64,000 bases of DNA from Arion vulgaris (GCA_020796225.1 CM036756.1:57318616-57382615), one strand, 5' to 3'; positions 1 to 12,159 are shown, numbered from the stretch's first letter. The notes: generated by a model not told the origin, from the sequence alone. Made by a program: numbers and translations.

Positions 1-589
1 GCTGGCTTCACACGTACATGTCTTCAAATCCCTGCAAGCCGAGTCTTCAAATGGGGCTCCATAAGTTTAGTAACGTTAATTATAGCAATTTTTCAACGAA
101 ATGTTTTTTTTTGTGTGCATATGTTCATATGTTTCTAGTATGTACTCTATACATTCATATTCCTGTTGCTAATCATAGAAAAATATAAACGTGCAACCTA
201 ATCCCTGAGAAAGTTTTGTTTTTAAGTATACATTTTTGCTAACAGCCTGGAGCAGGCCAACAAATTGAGTAGCTGAAGAAAAAATATTCATTGCCAAAAT
301 ATAATCTATATAAACATTGAGATATGAAAAAAGCAGAATGGGAATCAAGTCAATTTTTAATGAATGAAAAATAACGTATTTGACACTTATAATTACATGA
401 CAGAATACATACACAGCATACGTGAAACAAAAGTAAACAATATCTATAATTCCAATTTTTGTATTTTTTAAATCAAGGGGAAAAAATATAATAATAATAA
501 ATACTTGTTTATTTAACAAGAACACATTCCCCAAGACTGTCTACTCCAAGAGAGAAAAAGTAACAGTGCACACTGACTTCCTTCAACCC

Positions 590-622
<33 letters not shown>

Positions 623-654
623 AATCATAAGCCACAAACCAAGAGCTGCAAAGG
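1..654. other. No gene seen
   Basis: AT-rich DNA with a (TA)n run at about 589-609 followed by a T/A stretch. The reading frames are low-complexity and resemble no family I recognise. Confidence 0.6.
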
Positions 655-656
655 TA

Positions 657-1958
657 CGAGGGGAAGTCAATAAGTAAGCTACAAATGGCTGTAGAAAAAT
701 AACTAAACATGATAACAACTTGAAACCAGTTTATTTTTATACATACATTGTTACTTTATTTATCAACATAATTTCCACTAACATTGATGCACTTATCCCA
801 TCGTTTTATCAATCCTCCCAAACCGGCTGCATAGAACTGCGGGCTCTGTTTTCTAAACCACGTTTTCACTTCACATTCTTCTTTGGCGTCATTCGCGAAA
901 TGTCTCCGCCAAGGTGGGTTTTCAGTGGACCAAAGAGGTGGAAATCGCTAGGGCTAAGTCGGGACTGTAAGGTGGATGTTCCAGAACTTCCCACCTTAGT
1001 TGGTTAATTTTCTCCTGAGTTAATCGAGCCGTATGTGGTCTGGCATTGTCATGAAGAAGCAACACTCTAGTCAGCAACCCTGGACGTTTTTTTCGAATTG
1101 CATCATGAAGCATCGATATAACTTCACAGTACGATTCGGAATTCACATTGTCACCTTTCTTCATGAAATTGGTTAAAAGCACCCCCTGACAATCCCAGAA
1201 CACCGTCAACATAACCTTCCCTGCTGATGGCGTAACCTTGAATTTTTGGACACAAGGCGAAGAAGGATGTTTCCACTGCATTGAAGCACGCTTTGATTCG
1301 GGCTGGTAGTGATGCACCCATGATTCATCCCCAGTAACAATCCTGTTCAGCATCTCTTCTCCTTCATCTTCGTATCGACAGAGATGATGCAAGGACAGGC
1401 CAAATCGGTTCATTTTGTGTTCCTCTTTCAATTGTCTGGGTACCCACCTTGAGCACACTTTCTTAAATTTCAATCAATCATGCATTATGTTGTATGCTGA
1501 ACCATGTGAGCACCCTATTGCAGATGTTACAGAGTCTTATTCTTTCATCTTCCTCCACCCACTGCACGGATGCTTCTGTTGCAATCTCAACAGGACGACC
1601 AGATCGGATTTCATCAACAATTTTAGAGCGTCCTTGAGAAAATTTTTCTACCAAACTATGCACCGTTTTACGGGACAAACATTTGTCAGCATAAACAGGA
1701 AGCATTTTCTTATGAATGTCCTTTGCAGGCAGTCCTTTTGCCCACAAAAACGCACAACAGCACGTTGCTCTTTGGTTGTACTCTCCGTAAGTACAGTCGC
1801 CATTTTGTTTATGCGCATGCGTATGAGACACAGCGCCACTTGGCGAACGGGAATATAAAGTTGATGTTGCTGTCACCTAATGACACTTTTAGAAAACACC
1901 AACTACATTTACCTACCATCTCACATAACTTTGTGACTTACTTATTGACTTCCCCTCG
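657..1958 (-). mobile_element. Mariner-family DNA transposon, complete ends, dead transposase
   Basis: A 1,302-bp element between TA dinucleotides (655-656 and 1959-1960). The ends are inverted repeats: 22 identical bases starting CGAGGGGAAGTCAATAAG, with similarity to about 29 bases. Size, TA target and minus-strand transposase fit the mariner superfamily. Confidence 0.93.
870..1876 (-). pseudogene. Mariner transposase pseudogene (DD34D type)
   Basis: Read leftwards: an N-terminal helix-turn-helix part (1876-1478; LSRKTVHSLVEKFSQGRSK, GRPVEIAT) and a catalytic part (1473-922) with VTGDESWVHHY, LLLHDNARPH and YSPDLA. The first two Asp are present. The third, in the family's SDFHLF motif, is readable only in another frame near 960. 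A TGA plus a frame change at about 1475 separates the two parts. At least two frameshifts and one stop make it inactive. Confidence 0.9.
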
Positions 1959-1960
1959 TA

Positions 1961-3137
1961 AATTAATTGCAGAGCAGTGACAACCGTGATCAGAGCAAAT
2001 ATTTGTTTCGAATGCCACCGGTCATTTTGACAAAGATTGCCATTTTGTCGTAGCCATTGACATTTGTTAAATGGACAGTAGAAGGAAGGAGGAGATATGG
2101 TAGAGCAAAGGAAACATTGAAAATAAATGTGGACTGGCTTGGGATACCTTGGGCAGAAATGCAGCATATCGATAGTAATGACAATCACTTGTGAATGTCT
2201 TGTGTGCCAACTATCGCACGAAGAGGATTTATTTTTGTGCGAGTGAAATGTTCCTATATTGCAACAGGATTATTAATTATATAGAGAGCACTTGAGAGCG
2301 AGGAAAGGGTCGAAGGAAATGGGTGTGGTCTCTACATTGACATTCAATCATAATAATATGTTCTGACATCGTTTGCTCAGTGAACAGCAGCGGTCACAGG
2401 TCAGTATATTTACTAGTAACATAATAGAAGATGACATACGCACATGCTAGGTGATTCAGGACAGTGTAGTGCAGGGCTGTCCAAACTATGTGTCCTCGTG
2501 CTGTCTTTTTGAAATAAAAGGATAAATGTTGGGACAAAATTGCAAACGGTGTCAGTGTCCATCCTTAGTACGTTAATAGTTTAATGCGACATTCATTTTT
2601 AGACTTATTAGTTAGTGGTGTAGATTAGAAGTAATTATAAACACTGAAATAATATGAAGCGAAAGAAAGGCAGGATGTGGGTACTACAAAAGTGAAGTGT
2701 CGTGCATGCAACACCTTGTGTGATTTCTTCTTAGTTGCAGCATAAAGTGCGCATTGCTGTACATAAGTTTCGGGCTGTCAAGTGATGTTGTTATTTTAAG
2801 CTGTCTTGTTTGTCCAGGCCGTACTCGATCACCTTGTTTATCCAGGTCGTACTCGATCACCATAGACTGAACTGTCCATTTGTTGCTTATTATTAAGGCC
2901 CCTCTCTCATCATCTTTCCAACAAGCGACTAGTACCATACACACTGTTTGTATAGTGTTCTTACCCAGATATGGTGCTGTTTTACATACCATAGGGTTGA
3001 GTTTTGCTTTAATTTGCATATTTGTCATCCTGTCTCTTTTATTGTTACTTTTGCATATTGTTATGATATGCTCCAACTCTCTCCTCGAATTATCTCATTC
3101 TTGTACTTTTTAAACTTCAATTTGGATATGCGTCCTT
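1961..3137. other. No gene seen
   Basis: Between the mariner and a SINE. Short frames only. A string CAGGGCTGTCCAAACTATG near 2473 resembles one end of a hAT element, but I found no partner end. Confidence 0.5.
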
Positions 3138-3149
3138 AACCAACTCATG

Positions 3150-3354
3150 GACCCGCCTGCCCAGCGTATACTTAGCGCGTTGGACGACGGGTGACAAGCT
3201 CTTTGAGAGTGCGGGTTCAATTCCGCGGGCTGACAGAAAAGCCACAGGTTCTCCAGATTTACGGTGTTCGTGGCACCGGACCGAAGGGTTACGATGTCCA
3301 TGGTACCGAGCCGAAGAGCTGAAAGCTCAAGTGCTTCTGGATCAGGGGGGAAAA
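3150..3354 (+). mobile_element. tRNA-derived SINE with 12-bp target duplication
   Basis: Direct repeats AACCAACTCATG at 3138-3149 and 3355-3366 flank a 205-bp unit. Its first 80 bases look like a tRNA-type pol III promoter: an A-box-like TAGCGCGTTGGACG, then a B box GGTTCAATTCC. It ends in GGGGGGAAAAAA. Only one copy in the window. Confidence 0.85.
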
Positions 3355-3855
3355 AACCAACTCATGTCAAATTTTATTTTTAACTATCTCTTCTTTAGAG
3401 CAAAATAGATGAGACTGCAGTAAAACTATTTGATTGGCAAAACACGTAATCACAAAGTACTGTAGTTTTACAAATTACAACAAGGCCTTTATCAAGCAAA
3501 CAAACAAAAGGAGTGACAAATTTAAAAAACATATGGACGATTACATACAAACGTTTCTAATGAAAATCTGGGAATAAAAACTAATAACGAAATAATTGTA
3601 ACACAAAAACACACATAAAAACTAGAGATAGAAAGGAAGATAAACAATGAAAAATCTAGTAAATATATAACTTGAATACATGCAACATATGCCATATAGA
3701 TTACAAGGCATGGGAAGAGAAAGTACTAAGAAGCATAGGAATGTAATACGTCGAGCCCACGTGGTCGCAAGGTATCATACAACGAAATCAACCGATTCTC
3801 CAGAGAAAATCGACTGCGATCACTGGACAGTGCCAAAATGAGTCTGGATATTGGA

Positions 3856-4440
3856 CTAAAGGCGACTGTGGACCAACATATCCTTAAGACTTCTGTCCCG
3901 TCTGTAAGCCACGAAAGGATAGTTGAAGACAGAACGGGTCTCATGATCTGACTTAAGGATAGAGAAATGGCGGAATAAAACATTTTTCACCAGTGAACTA
4001 TGGGGGTGGAAAGTTAAGGTAAGCTTTACTCTGTCAGAGTTAGTAGTCCTATGCTGGCTGGTGAGGGCCTGCTGGCGAGTGATTGTCTGAACTCGATGCA
4101 TAGCCGAGACAAGCACCCTTTCCGGGTATAGGCGCCTGCGAAAGAAATCAAGCATATCGCGAGGTCTCTCAAGAAAATCATCGTCCTCGCTACGAAGGCG
4201 CAAGAGTTGCGAGAATGGCAAAGATGCACGACAAGCCTGGGGATGGGAAGAAGTATAAAGGGGAAAACTATGTGCATCAGTAGGCTTGTAATATACTGAT
4301 GTAGTTATAGTGGATAAGTATATGGTGATAGTAATGTCAAGAAAGTTGACACAAGTAGTGGAGATTTGAGAAGTAAAACGAATAGAAGGGTTGAAAACAT
4401 TAATGAAATTTATGAAGCGTGACAAATCGGTTTCAGGCAT
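3856..4440 (-). pseudogene. Penelope-like reverse transcriptase, thumb and linker
   Basis: Continues the element after the interruption at 4441-4495: FNPSIRFTSQISTTCVNFLD, SVYYKPTDAHSF, PFSQLLRLRSEDDDF, then FVAYRRDRSLKDMLVHSRL, the usual join to a GIY-YIG endonuclease. Here it runs straight into 3' terminal sequence at about 3800, so the endonuclease is deleted. Confidence 0.88.
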
Positions 4441-4495
4441 ATCAGTAATGCCAATACAGTCATCAATGTATCTGTGATATCAATGATAGACAGAC

Positions 4496-5488
4496 TTAGG
4501 GGCGATCATATGTAGTCCATACTAGGTGTTCAAGATAACCCATGAACAGACAAGCATAACTAGGTCCCATTTTAGTGTCCATGCCAACCCCACTGATCTG
4601 CTCAAAGAATTGGTCATTAAACTGAAAGGAGTTGAGAGTGAGAACTAATTCTGCAAGACGAAGGAGAGCAGAAGTTGACACAAGTGGATTAGTTCTATCA
4701 AGAAAGAACTGGAGAGCTTTAAGGCCGTCAGGATGAGGTATAGAAGTGTACAATGAGCACATATCAAGGAGAAAGAGACGGTAGGTTCTCTCGGGTAGCA
4801 ACTCAATGGAAGAAAAGACAGACAAAGCGTGGTTCGTATCTTTCAAAAATGAAGGGAGTATGGTGACTATGGGATTAAGGATACTATCAAGGAATTCGGA
4901 GATGTGTTCCGTAGGGCAAGTGCAAGCAGAAACGATAGGCCTACAAGGATTGTGGAGTTTATGAATTTTTGGGAGCATATAAAAGGCGGGTTTGCCCAAA
5001 CAGCTATCGATCACACAGAGTGATGATGCACTAGTAGGAAGGTCGTTCATGGTAATTAAGTTCTTAATGACTTCACGAACCTTATTATTATTAGACAGAG
5101 TGACATCAGTAGGGTTGGTTTTATAAAACTGAGTGTCACGCAGTTGGTTATGACCTTTCTGAAGGTAAAGATCTTTGCTCCAGACGACTATAGCTCCGCC
5201 TGTGTCGGCGGGTTTGATAACGTCATCACGTCGACGGAGGTGTGATAGAGCACGAAACTCCGACGGTGAGATGTTAGACTGCCATAGTCGTTTGGGGTGG
5301 AGCAGTCCAATATCATGTAGAGTATTCTTGATGTAGAGATCAAGAGCGTTAGAGGCACCAGGTTTGGGTGTCCAGTCATGTTTACGAGTAGAAAACTTAG
5401 AAAACATACTCGTGTCAGGACATTGGTCAGTGTCAACCTGGTTCTGAAAGTAAAATTTCAATCGCAAGCCACAGTGAAAACGATTCAC
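4496..5488 (-). pseudogene. Penelope-like reverse transcriptase, fingers and palm
   Basis: A 330-codon open frame with family motifs: IKPADTGGAIVVWSKDLYL, AFYMLPKIHK, CRPIVSACTCPTEHIS, LLDMCSLYTSIPHPDGL and MDTKMGPSYACLFMGYLE. The frame is cut by a stop after TTYDRP, and the expected downstream Asp-Asp catalytic segment falls in the gap before the next frame. Confidence 0.9.
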
Positions 5489-5590
5489 ATCTTGAAGAGT
5501 TGAGTAGCGGTCAATGGTGGGTCGGAGAGGAACAAACTTAAGACCCTTACTTAAAACACATTTTTACACGCAATTTCTTTCTTTAGAGCA

Positions 5591-7280
5591 CAAATTGCGC
5601 ACTATCATTTGCAAAAACGAGAAGGTAACAACAAACCAACTCATCTTCTAGTTAGGACAGTCTCGATAAATACAAGTCTCAGATGGAGATGATAAGATTT
5701 CTTCTTATAGTACGATGGATTCTCATGTGACTATTATTATTTATTTAAACGTAGCCAATATTTATTTGTTAGTAATAGTGAGGATTGAGTGATGCATTTA
5801 TGTTTACACAGTTTAATAGCAGAGTAAAATAAATTGTGTAAACATCTAGCACATTTGTTTCTTGATAATAACATAGTTTCTTTAGGAAACAGTGTTTCCA
5901 ATCTTCATAATTGCTAACACAAATCCCAGCCTATCTCATCTTTCTCATCACCGGTCTCTTCATCCACGGCAGTGTTGTCCAACGTTTTTGTATACTGAGG
6001 CGCATCTGACTGAGAAGGCACGGGACGTTTTACTAACACGAATAATAATAATAGTAATCGAGTGATATTAATAATCGAAAAGCAAATGGTGTGGTTAATG
6101 ACAAGCATGGTTACACACAGAAACCAAGACGGTCTTCTCGGGAATGCTGTGGAAAAAAATGTACAAATCTATTATTCAGAAATGCTTTTTTTCTCCCTTA
6201 AAATCCTGATAATCGTTAAAGCCGGGGTAGTAACTTGGGGCGTCAGAAATGTACAAAGCGGGTGCCATGGCGCCCGTGGGCACCGCGTTAGACAGCCATG
6301 ATCCAATGCCTTATTGTATATTATCTTGTGACATCGCTCACCATTCTCAGCATTGATCGCTTCATCATTATTAACACAGATCTGATAATACTCCTCGTTT
6401 TATTGAGAACTTAACTATCAACAATACTGACAGTGTCTCATTTCGTGCTTATCATTGGCATGTTTTATTCAACAGTGTCAGCGATAATTGACACACGGTC
6501 AATCTTAGAGATAAGATACGGCTTTGAAAATTTAAAAAAAAATCAATACACCCGACGTTATTAGACCAGTTGAAAATGTTGCTTCGTCAATCTCATTAGA
6601 CGACAGTATATTAGCATGCAGAATATTCTTGTCCTTAAAGAAGAAATGATCAACACTGGACGGTGGTTGCATAATTCCCTACCTATATACGTTTTTAAAA
6701 GAAAAGTGTGTTTCAACTTGTATATAGTTTTACAAGATACCATTATGTTCATATGTCTGATAAAACTGACTTCTCCAGCTGTTGTTCAAATTCGATTTCC
6801 TTAGTTTTCTGTTCAATATTAATTTTTTTTTTTTTAATGCTAGCCCTCATATACATTTGTCTCTTTGAGTGATGTCCTAACGTGCTAAAATATGGTGATC
6901 TTTGATTTACGACCTCAATCGTACTCAGCAGATGTCACATTTGCTTGACCGACTCCTTCTCACATTACCTGTTAGCGCCCCTCTTGGGCAATACACGGCC
7001 AGCTGTAGCAAAAGACCAACGAGCTCAATCTGGAAGTCTGAAATTCCCGTTGGAGTGAGCTGATTTTTACATATGTTTGCAAGGCAACTATGATTAATTG
7101 CAATTTTGCACGAGTAGTTCCTGGTTTTTCGGTTTGTTGTTCAAGATGGCGGGACGTGTTTTCTTCTAGCTTGGCCAACAAACTGTTGATCGTCGGCCCG
7201 ACAAGTCGTCATCGTAAAAATCACCACTGTTTGAGAAACAGAGTTTAGGCTCTAAATGAATCGATGATTCGTTCAAATTT
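5591..7280. other. No gene seen
   Basis: AT-rich, with no frame resembling a known family and no repeat I can match within the window. Confidence 0.5.
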
Positions 7281-7282
7281 AA

Positions 7283-7693
7283 AAAGCTCTAGAAAGAAAA
7301 TTAGATAACTTTGAGAATAAATGTCTTAGAAGAATACTGAACCTCAAATGGTCAGATTTCAGACCCAATACACAAATAAGACAAGAGACCAAGCAAGAAA
7401 ATGTATCAAATTGTATAAGAAAGCGCCGCTGAACTACATCGGCCACACACTTAGAATGGATGAGAGAAGACTCTCTTACCAATCCCTCATATGGACACCA
7501 GAGGGAAAAAGAAAACGAGGAAGACCAAGAGAGACTCTGCGTAGAACCATCACCAGAGAAGGCTCAACGATGGGCCTAGTAAACATAAAAGACTTAAAGC
7601 AAATAGCAACGAACCGCGAGACATGGAGAGCTATGACCTCTGCCCTATGCCGCCCACAGGCCCAAGAGGAAAGACTAACTAACTAAGTTCCTG
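7283..7693 (+). mobile_element. RTE-like LINE, 3' end (family 1)
   Basis: Reverse-transcriptase C-terminal tail: NFENKCLRRILNLKWSD, then after a frame change IGHTLRMDERRLS, GKRKRGRPRETLRRTI and ATNRETWRAMTSALC, ending at TAA. The 3' end runs into CTAACTAACTAA. The family is shared with 26070-27100. Confidence 0.82.
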
Positions 7694-7904
7694 GTTAGTT
7701 ATTGATACGTTTTTAATATACTTATATTTCTTAGTGTTCAATATAATTTCTGACATAATATAATTTGTTTTTTACTGTTATATTGAAAATGAATTTGTCT
7801 CTAACAATACTACAAGGGCCACGTGACTTGACGATGATTTCCGCTTGAGCTCGCCGATCATATGCATTAGTTGATAATAGGCACTACTAGCGCCATCTTT
7901 TCAT

Positions 7905-8155
7905 CAAAATCTTCTTCGAACGTTCCATATTGTTCAACCACTCTTTGGGATTTGTATGTGATCTGAGCATAAGATCGATTGTACGCTGTTCTAGTTATGC
8001 GCCCACAAGTAGGCCAGCACATCTGATTTCTGCAACGCCTTTTATTTATTAGGTAGCTTCCTAGGCTCCTACCTCAATCGTCTTTTACGACATGCCTTGT
8101 AGGTCGCAGTGTTACTGTTCTTTTCTTCCCTTGCGGGCCCCTGCAACTTAGGCGT
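7905..8155 (-). mobile_element. SINE D copy
   Basis: Aligns over its length with copies at 10059-10309, 41906-42158, 46364-46582 and 58559-58819. Shared strings (plus strand) include TTATGCGCCCACAAGTAGGCC and ACGACATGCCTTGTAGGTCGC. No clear target duplication, so the ends are approximate. Confidence 0.75.
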
Positions 8156-8217
8156 TCTAAACCTTCCGTGTCCATTAGCACCCAAATATCCTTAATAGTA
8201 CATAAATATACACATTA

Positions 8218-8532
8218 ATGTCCCCTATTGATAAGACGACAACGGATAATTTGAGAACAACTGTGACAGATTATTACGCGAGGTCGCACACACAACATAA
8301 TACAACCCTGCCGGAAGCCTGTACCACATTACTGGCTTCCATCCCGACTGGGATTGACTGCCCGTGGGCGTATGTCAAACTGCAGTCAGGGTTTATTTTA
8401 TTTTCGTTCTCACAAATAGAACCCAACCTAGATTGCCACTATTTGACCCGGTTTCAATGGGCGGTGTTTGATTTAAGACGGGCTGTAAATAATAAGTCGC
8501 AACATGCACAGTATGTAGAACCGGGCACATGA
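8218..8532 (+). CDS. Unassigned 104-codon ORF
   Basis: An open frame from ATG to TGA with a more even base composition than its surroundings. The product has no low-complexity run; it includes ACTTLLASIPTGIDCPW and LTRFQWAVFDLRRAVNNKS. I recognise no domain, signal peptide or membrane segment. It lies between a SINE D and a LINE tail, so a fragment of an unrecognised mobile element is as likely as a host gene. No splice model extends it convincingly. Confidence 0.25.
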   Translation: MSPIDKTTTDNLRTTVTDYYARSHTQHNTTLPEACTTLLASIPTGIDCPWAYVKLQSGFILFSFSQIEPNLDCHYLTRFQWAVFDLRRAVNNKSQHAQYVEPGT

Positions 8533-8619
8533 AACCAAGCTGGTAACTAACAATGCTTTAACTGTATTACCGTGCGAAACGTGTCTTTTTTGTGCGTCTA
8601 GTAACACTTGTTTGTTTGT

Positions 8620-9110
8620 ACAGTGGCGATGTCTTCCTTTCGCATGTTTGTTGTTGCTTTCCTTGTTTTCAGTATCAGTAGAGTGATATTTTTCTTTACA
8701 TGCACTTTTTCTTCAATGATCCAGCGCGTGGAACTTGAGTTCTTGCCCTTCGGCCCAATGCTATGTAGTGGTGTCTGTATGCAGTGGTTTTGTTCCGTAT
8801 AAGGTGCTCCATTTATATTGCCTTGGAGGAAGGAGGATCTTCCTGACGTCATCTAGTGCTTGACACCTGAAGAGATGGTGGTGAACGGTTTCATGATGAT
8901 GTGCACACAGCTGTCACTCTGGAGTGTGTTGTGGTTGAATTCTGTTCAAGTGATGGTACTTTGTCATTAGCCGGCCGCAAGACCTGTACAACGACTTCCG
9001 GGTAACCGGGTATCCCGTAGGCGTGTCGGATTGTCGGTGATTTCCAAAGGTCGAACAGTCCGTGCGGTTTATTCCATTTGCGTTTTTAAGGGTTTCATGT
9101 TGAAAAAACA
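8620..9110 (-). mobile_element. LINE C-terminal tail (zinc-knuckle region), decayed
   Basis: Minus-strand reading RLMTKYHHLNRIQPQHTPE, stop, QLCAHHHETVHHHLFRCQ, LDDVRKILLPPRQY. The C/H-rich HETVxHxLFxC pattern is typical of the segment after RNase H in LINEs. One stop interrupts it where a Cys would be expected. Confidence 0.6.
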
Positions 9111-9114
9111 AGCC

Positions 9115-10046
9115 ACATAATTACCGCTTCCTTTCGTTTTCGCCTTTTTTTAAATTAAGTTCTGGCGTCTTGAGATGGTAACAATGGTAAAATCCCAAAC
9201 TCAACAATCACAAGCTTTAAATTTGTACCCAAGTGATTATTAAGTGTTATTTGTTAGAAGTCTAGAAATTGTGCTCTGATCTCTTCATGTAAGATGGTGG
9301 ATGTCATTAAGGTTAGGGCTGGCCATTTGTATGTAAACCTTCCTTCCCGTGTCTCCCATGGTCATCTGTTCAGCCAAATTTGTTTATTTGTTGTCATTAG
9401 AACTTGCTTTGCTGTATGGAGAGTTGTTACCGTGACAAATGTATACTCTGTTTCTTTTTTTTTGGTTTATTTATTCCAAAGATCAATAACTGCAACATTT
9501 GTTTGCCATTGTTTCCGTCAAATGCATCACATTATGCTCTGTAAGTTGACCAACCATAAGTCGAAAGTCATACTCCCACATGAACAAGAGTGCAAACTTG
9601 TACGCCAACTTGTACGGGATCAGTAACAGTACGGATAATGGCGTGGTAGTTGTGACATTTAGTCAAATTCCCCCATCTCAGCAAAGTAGCATTAATAATG
9701 TATCCATCGGGCGGAATCGTTGATGACATCTTTAGTATCAGTGGTGTACTGTCACAGATCTAGCTTGTTAACATACAACAAGAAATGAATACATAGTTCG
9801 AGTATAGCACGAAAATTCGTGGGTTACACGCAATCTGTGTTGATATCTGGGGTGTTAATCGCTCTCTCTAGTTTCGCGCCGCGCTTTTTTTCCCCATTCG
9901 CTACCATAACAGTTCTTTGTTGTTTTTTATGCCTTCAGTCAGCGTTACCCTTCTCTTTCGTTTTTTTAAAGCATACACTCAATACACACACTTTTGGAAT
10001 GATCTTGACAATTTCGTTCCTATTTTTATATTTTTTAAATTACCGT
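9115..10046. other. No gene seen
   Basis: Frames at 9294-9626 and 9819-10112 are hydrophobic readings of T-rich DNA without family resemblance. The second one overlaps a SINE D. Confidence 0.5.
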
Positions 10047-10058
10047 GAATTTGTATCT

Positions 10059-10309
10059 TTGAACGATCCACATCGATCACTTGTTAACCACTTCTTTGTG
10101 ATTTGTATGTGATCTGAGCCTAAGAGCGATTGTACGTTGTGTCAGTTATGCGTCTACAAGTGGGCCAGCACATTCGATTTCTGCGATGATTTTTATTTAC
10201 AAAGGTAGCTTCACTAGGCTTCAACCTAATTCGCCTCTAACAACATGCTTTGTAGGTCGCAGTGGCACTTTTCTTTGCTCCCACTGAGAGTCCCGGCAAC
10301 GCAGGGACG
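10059..10309 (-). mobile_element. SINE D with 12-bp target duplication
   Basis: Direct repeats GAATTTGTATCT at 10047-10058 and 10310-10321 flank a 251-bp SINE D copy. These limits define the family ends. Confidence 0.88.
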
Positions 10310-10539
10310 GAATTTGTATCTAAGACTTCATGTTTGTAAACCAATCAACGGGCTATTTGTGACTATATATTGAGACTATATATGTCTGAGGTGGGACATT
10401 AAAAAGCAAGATTGTTTGTGTTACGTAAGGTATTAGAGCCTCTTTACGCCGATACACGACGTTTAAAACCTAAGGACGAGCCTTTTATTAGTTATATCAG
10501 AGCGTGTAGGCCAACTTTTCTTTTGTCCTTCTGGTTTTT

Positions 10540-10990
10540 TGCCGTTAGGCGTAGCAGGTTTAACTGATGATCGGTTTCCGAGATAGTGCACACTCGATCG
10601 CTTGATATGTTGTGGTATTGTGGAGTTTTAAGATGTTTGCAACTCCATCAATCCATCTTTTTCTTGGTCTGCCCCTTCCTATTGATGATTATATTTTCAG
10701 GTTGTACACTCTTGCAACTGGTGTATTCGGGTTCATTCTCACCAAGTGACCAGACCATTTGAGTCTCTGTTTTTCAATGAGTCTAATAGCAAATGTTGTT
10801 CCTACTGTTCTTCTAATTTCCTCATTTCTTGTATGGTCTCTTCTTGTTTTATTTACCACTTTTCTCAAGCATCTTATTTCACAGGTGGTAATTTTCCTAT
10901 CTTGTTCTTTAGTCAATGCCCATGGAAAAATAAGAATTAACTACTTTCGGAGTATCAACGTTATTAAAAAGCAAGCAAGTAAAGAACCAT
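10540..10990 (-). mobile_element. LINE reverse-transcriptase C-terminal tail
   Basis: Minus-strand reading CEIRCLRKVVNKTRRDHTRNEEIR, KQRLKWSGHLVRMNPNTPV, then, after a stop, a GRGRPRKRWIDGV-type segment. These are hallmarks of the end of non-LTR pol proteins. Confidence 0.8.
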
Positions 10991-11021
10991 ATTTTATACC
11001 ATGAGGTATATCGGAGAATAC

Positions 11022-11190
11022 TGTTAGGCCCGTATTTTTAACCACCTCACGCGATAGATAATGTCAACATCACGCCAGCCAGCTTTACTTCTAAATGTTC
11101 TTACCCAATTGAAAATGGGTCGACCTAAGAACACCCTCCCGTCTACGAGAAAAGTGCACTGACCACATCGCTATTGTGGCTCTCTATATA
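11022..11190 (-). mobile_element. SINE B copy, truncated
   Basis: Shares AACATCACGCCAGCC, GGGTCGACCT and the terminal ATTGTGGCTCTCT with copies at about 37455, 39690 and 43653. The tRNA-like head faces the high-coordinate end. Confidence 0.7.
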
Positions 11191-11516
11191 ACATGAACTC
11201 AAAGCAGATATCATTTTGACATTTGGTTTAACTTTAAATATAATTATTTCCTAGATTTATATTTATATTTGATAAAATATGTATATTTTCAGTTTTTTTT
11301 TTAGGACTTTGTTTTAAGTTTCATCTTTGCTTTCTCTCTTCCCCCCCCCACCCCTCCTAAAATTGTGAGTAGTTATGATACTTCCAGTGATGCTACTACT
11401 ATGCCTGTTAGGGTGGTCATAAGCACAAGTCATACAGAAAGGAATATCAGTAATGGTTTCCAAAGACACTGTCCGTCAGAATTCAGATCGTTTTCCTTTA
11501 TTTCTGTCTTCCTTAA

Positions 11517-11860
11517 TTGATTGAATGGATCATCATCATTACATTTCAGCGAGTAACCATGTGTACTTCAATTTATTTCTTACATAAGAAGATCTCAGCA
11601 GCAGTGCACGAACTCCATAGCACCAGTGAGGGTCCCCAATGTAATTTAGAAGATGGTGAAAATCTTTTGTAGGGATTTAAAAAAAAAATCTTTCTAATGT
11701 ATTTTGCACACACGACTTTGCAGCCTGCTCTTCTCGATTGTGAACTGCCAAGGGTTCTTTTGCGTGCTCAACTTGAACACAGGACCTACATTTTATCGTC
11801 TGTCTTCGATAGGACTAGAAACTCACTCTTACCTACACTGAGATCAGGGGTCATAGTCAT
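11517..11860 (-). repeat. Dispersed repeat K with a TTGA-type tail
   Basis: Contains GAGTAACCATGTGT, GAAGATCTCA and TAATTTAGAAGAT, shared with 41190-41400, 51375-51600 and 54680-54900. One end is a short TTGATTGA run, as in SINEs or LINEs with tetranucleotide tails. Confidence 0.65.
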
Positions 11861-12159
11861 TCATGTTATAAGGTCTCAATTGTATTAAGAATCTTGCATA
11901 ATTATCTGGAAATCTTTGAACGCAAGATCAAAATTGCTACAATCATCAGAAAATAGGTTCGTTCTTAACTACGTGTTGGCGGCGGAGGACAAATACTGCA
12001 GTGGCTAAAGTTCATGCCTTAATCTGACTTGATGTCAATGATAAAACCATCAGCCTAAAGGAGATCTAATACTACTGTTGTTTCTTTCAAAATAATCCAA
12101 AAGTTCTTGGTTTACACCCTCGGGAGCAATCAGGATATTTGTCAGAGATCCATAATCTC

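Larger units (their letters stand above)
3403..5578 (-). mobile_element. Penelope-like retroelement copy 1, 12-bp target duplication
   Basis: Perfect 12-bp direct repeats TTCTTTAGAGCA at 3391-3402 and 5579-5590 bound a 2,176-bp minus-strand insertion. It carries a Penelope reverse transcriptase, and its 3' end (low coordinates) matches copies at about 31315 and 52960. It is 5'-truncated and lacks the GIY-YIG endonuclease part. Confidence 0.92.

Noticed and set aside
2472..2500. hAT element end CAGGGCTGTCCAAACTATG
   Set aside because: No inverted partner or 8-bp target duplication found nearby.
3150..3235. Possible genuine tRNA gene
   Set aside because: The A and B boxes are present but the whole 205-bp unit is bounded by target duplications and has an A-rich end, so it is a SINE. 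No full cloverleaf could be drawn.
4026..4277. Minus-strand frames overlapping the Penelope RT (also 5188-5436 and 3726-3983)
   Set aside because: Alternative frames of the RT region; they lack RT motifs.
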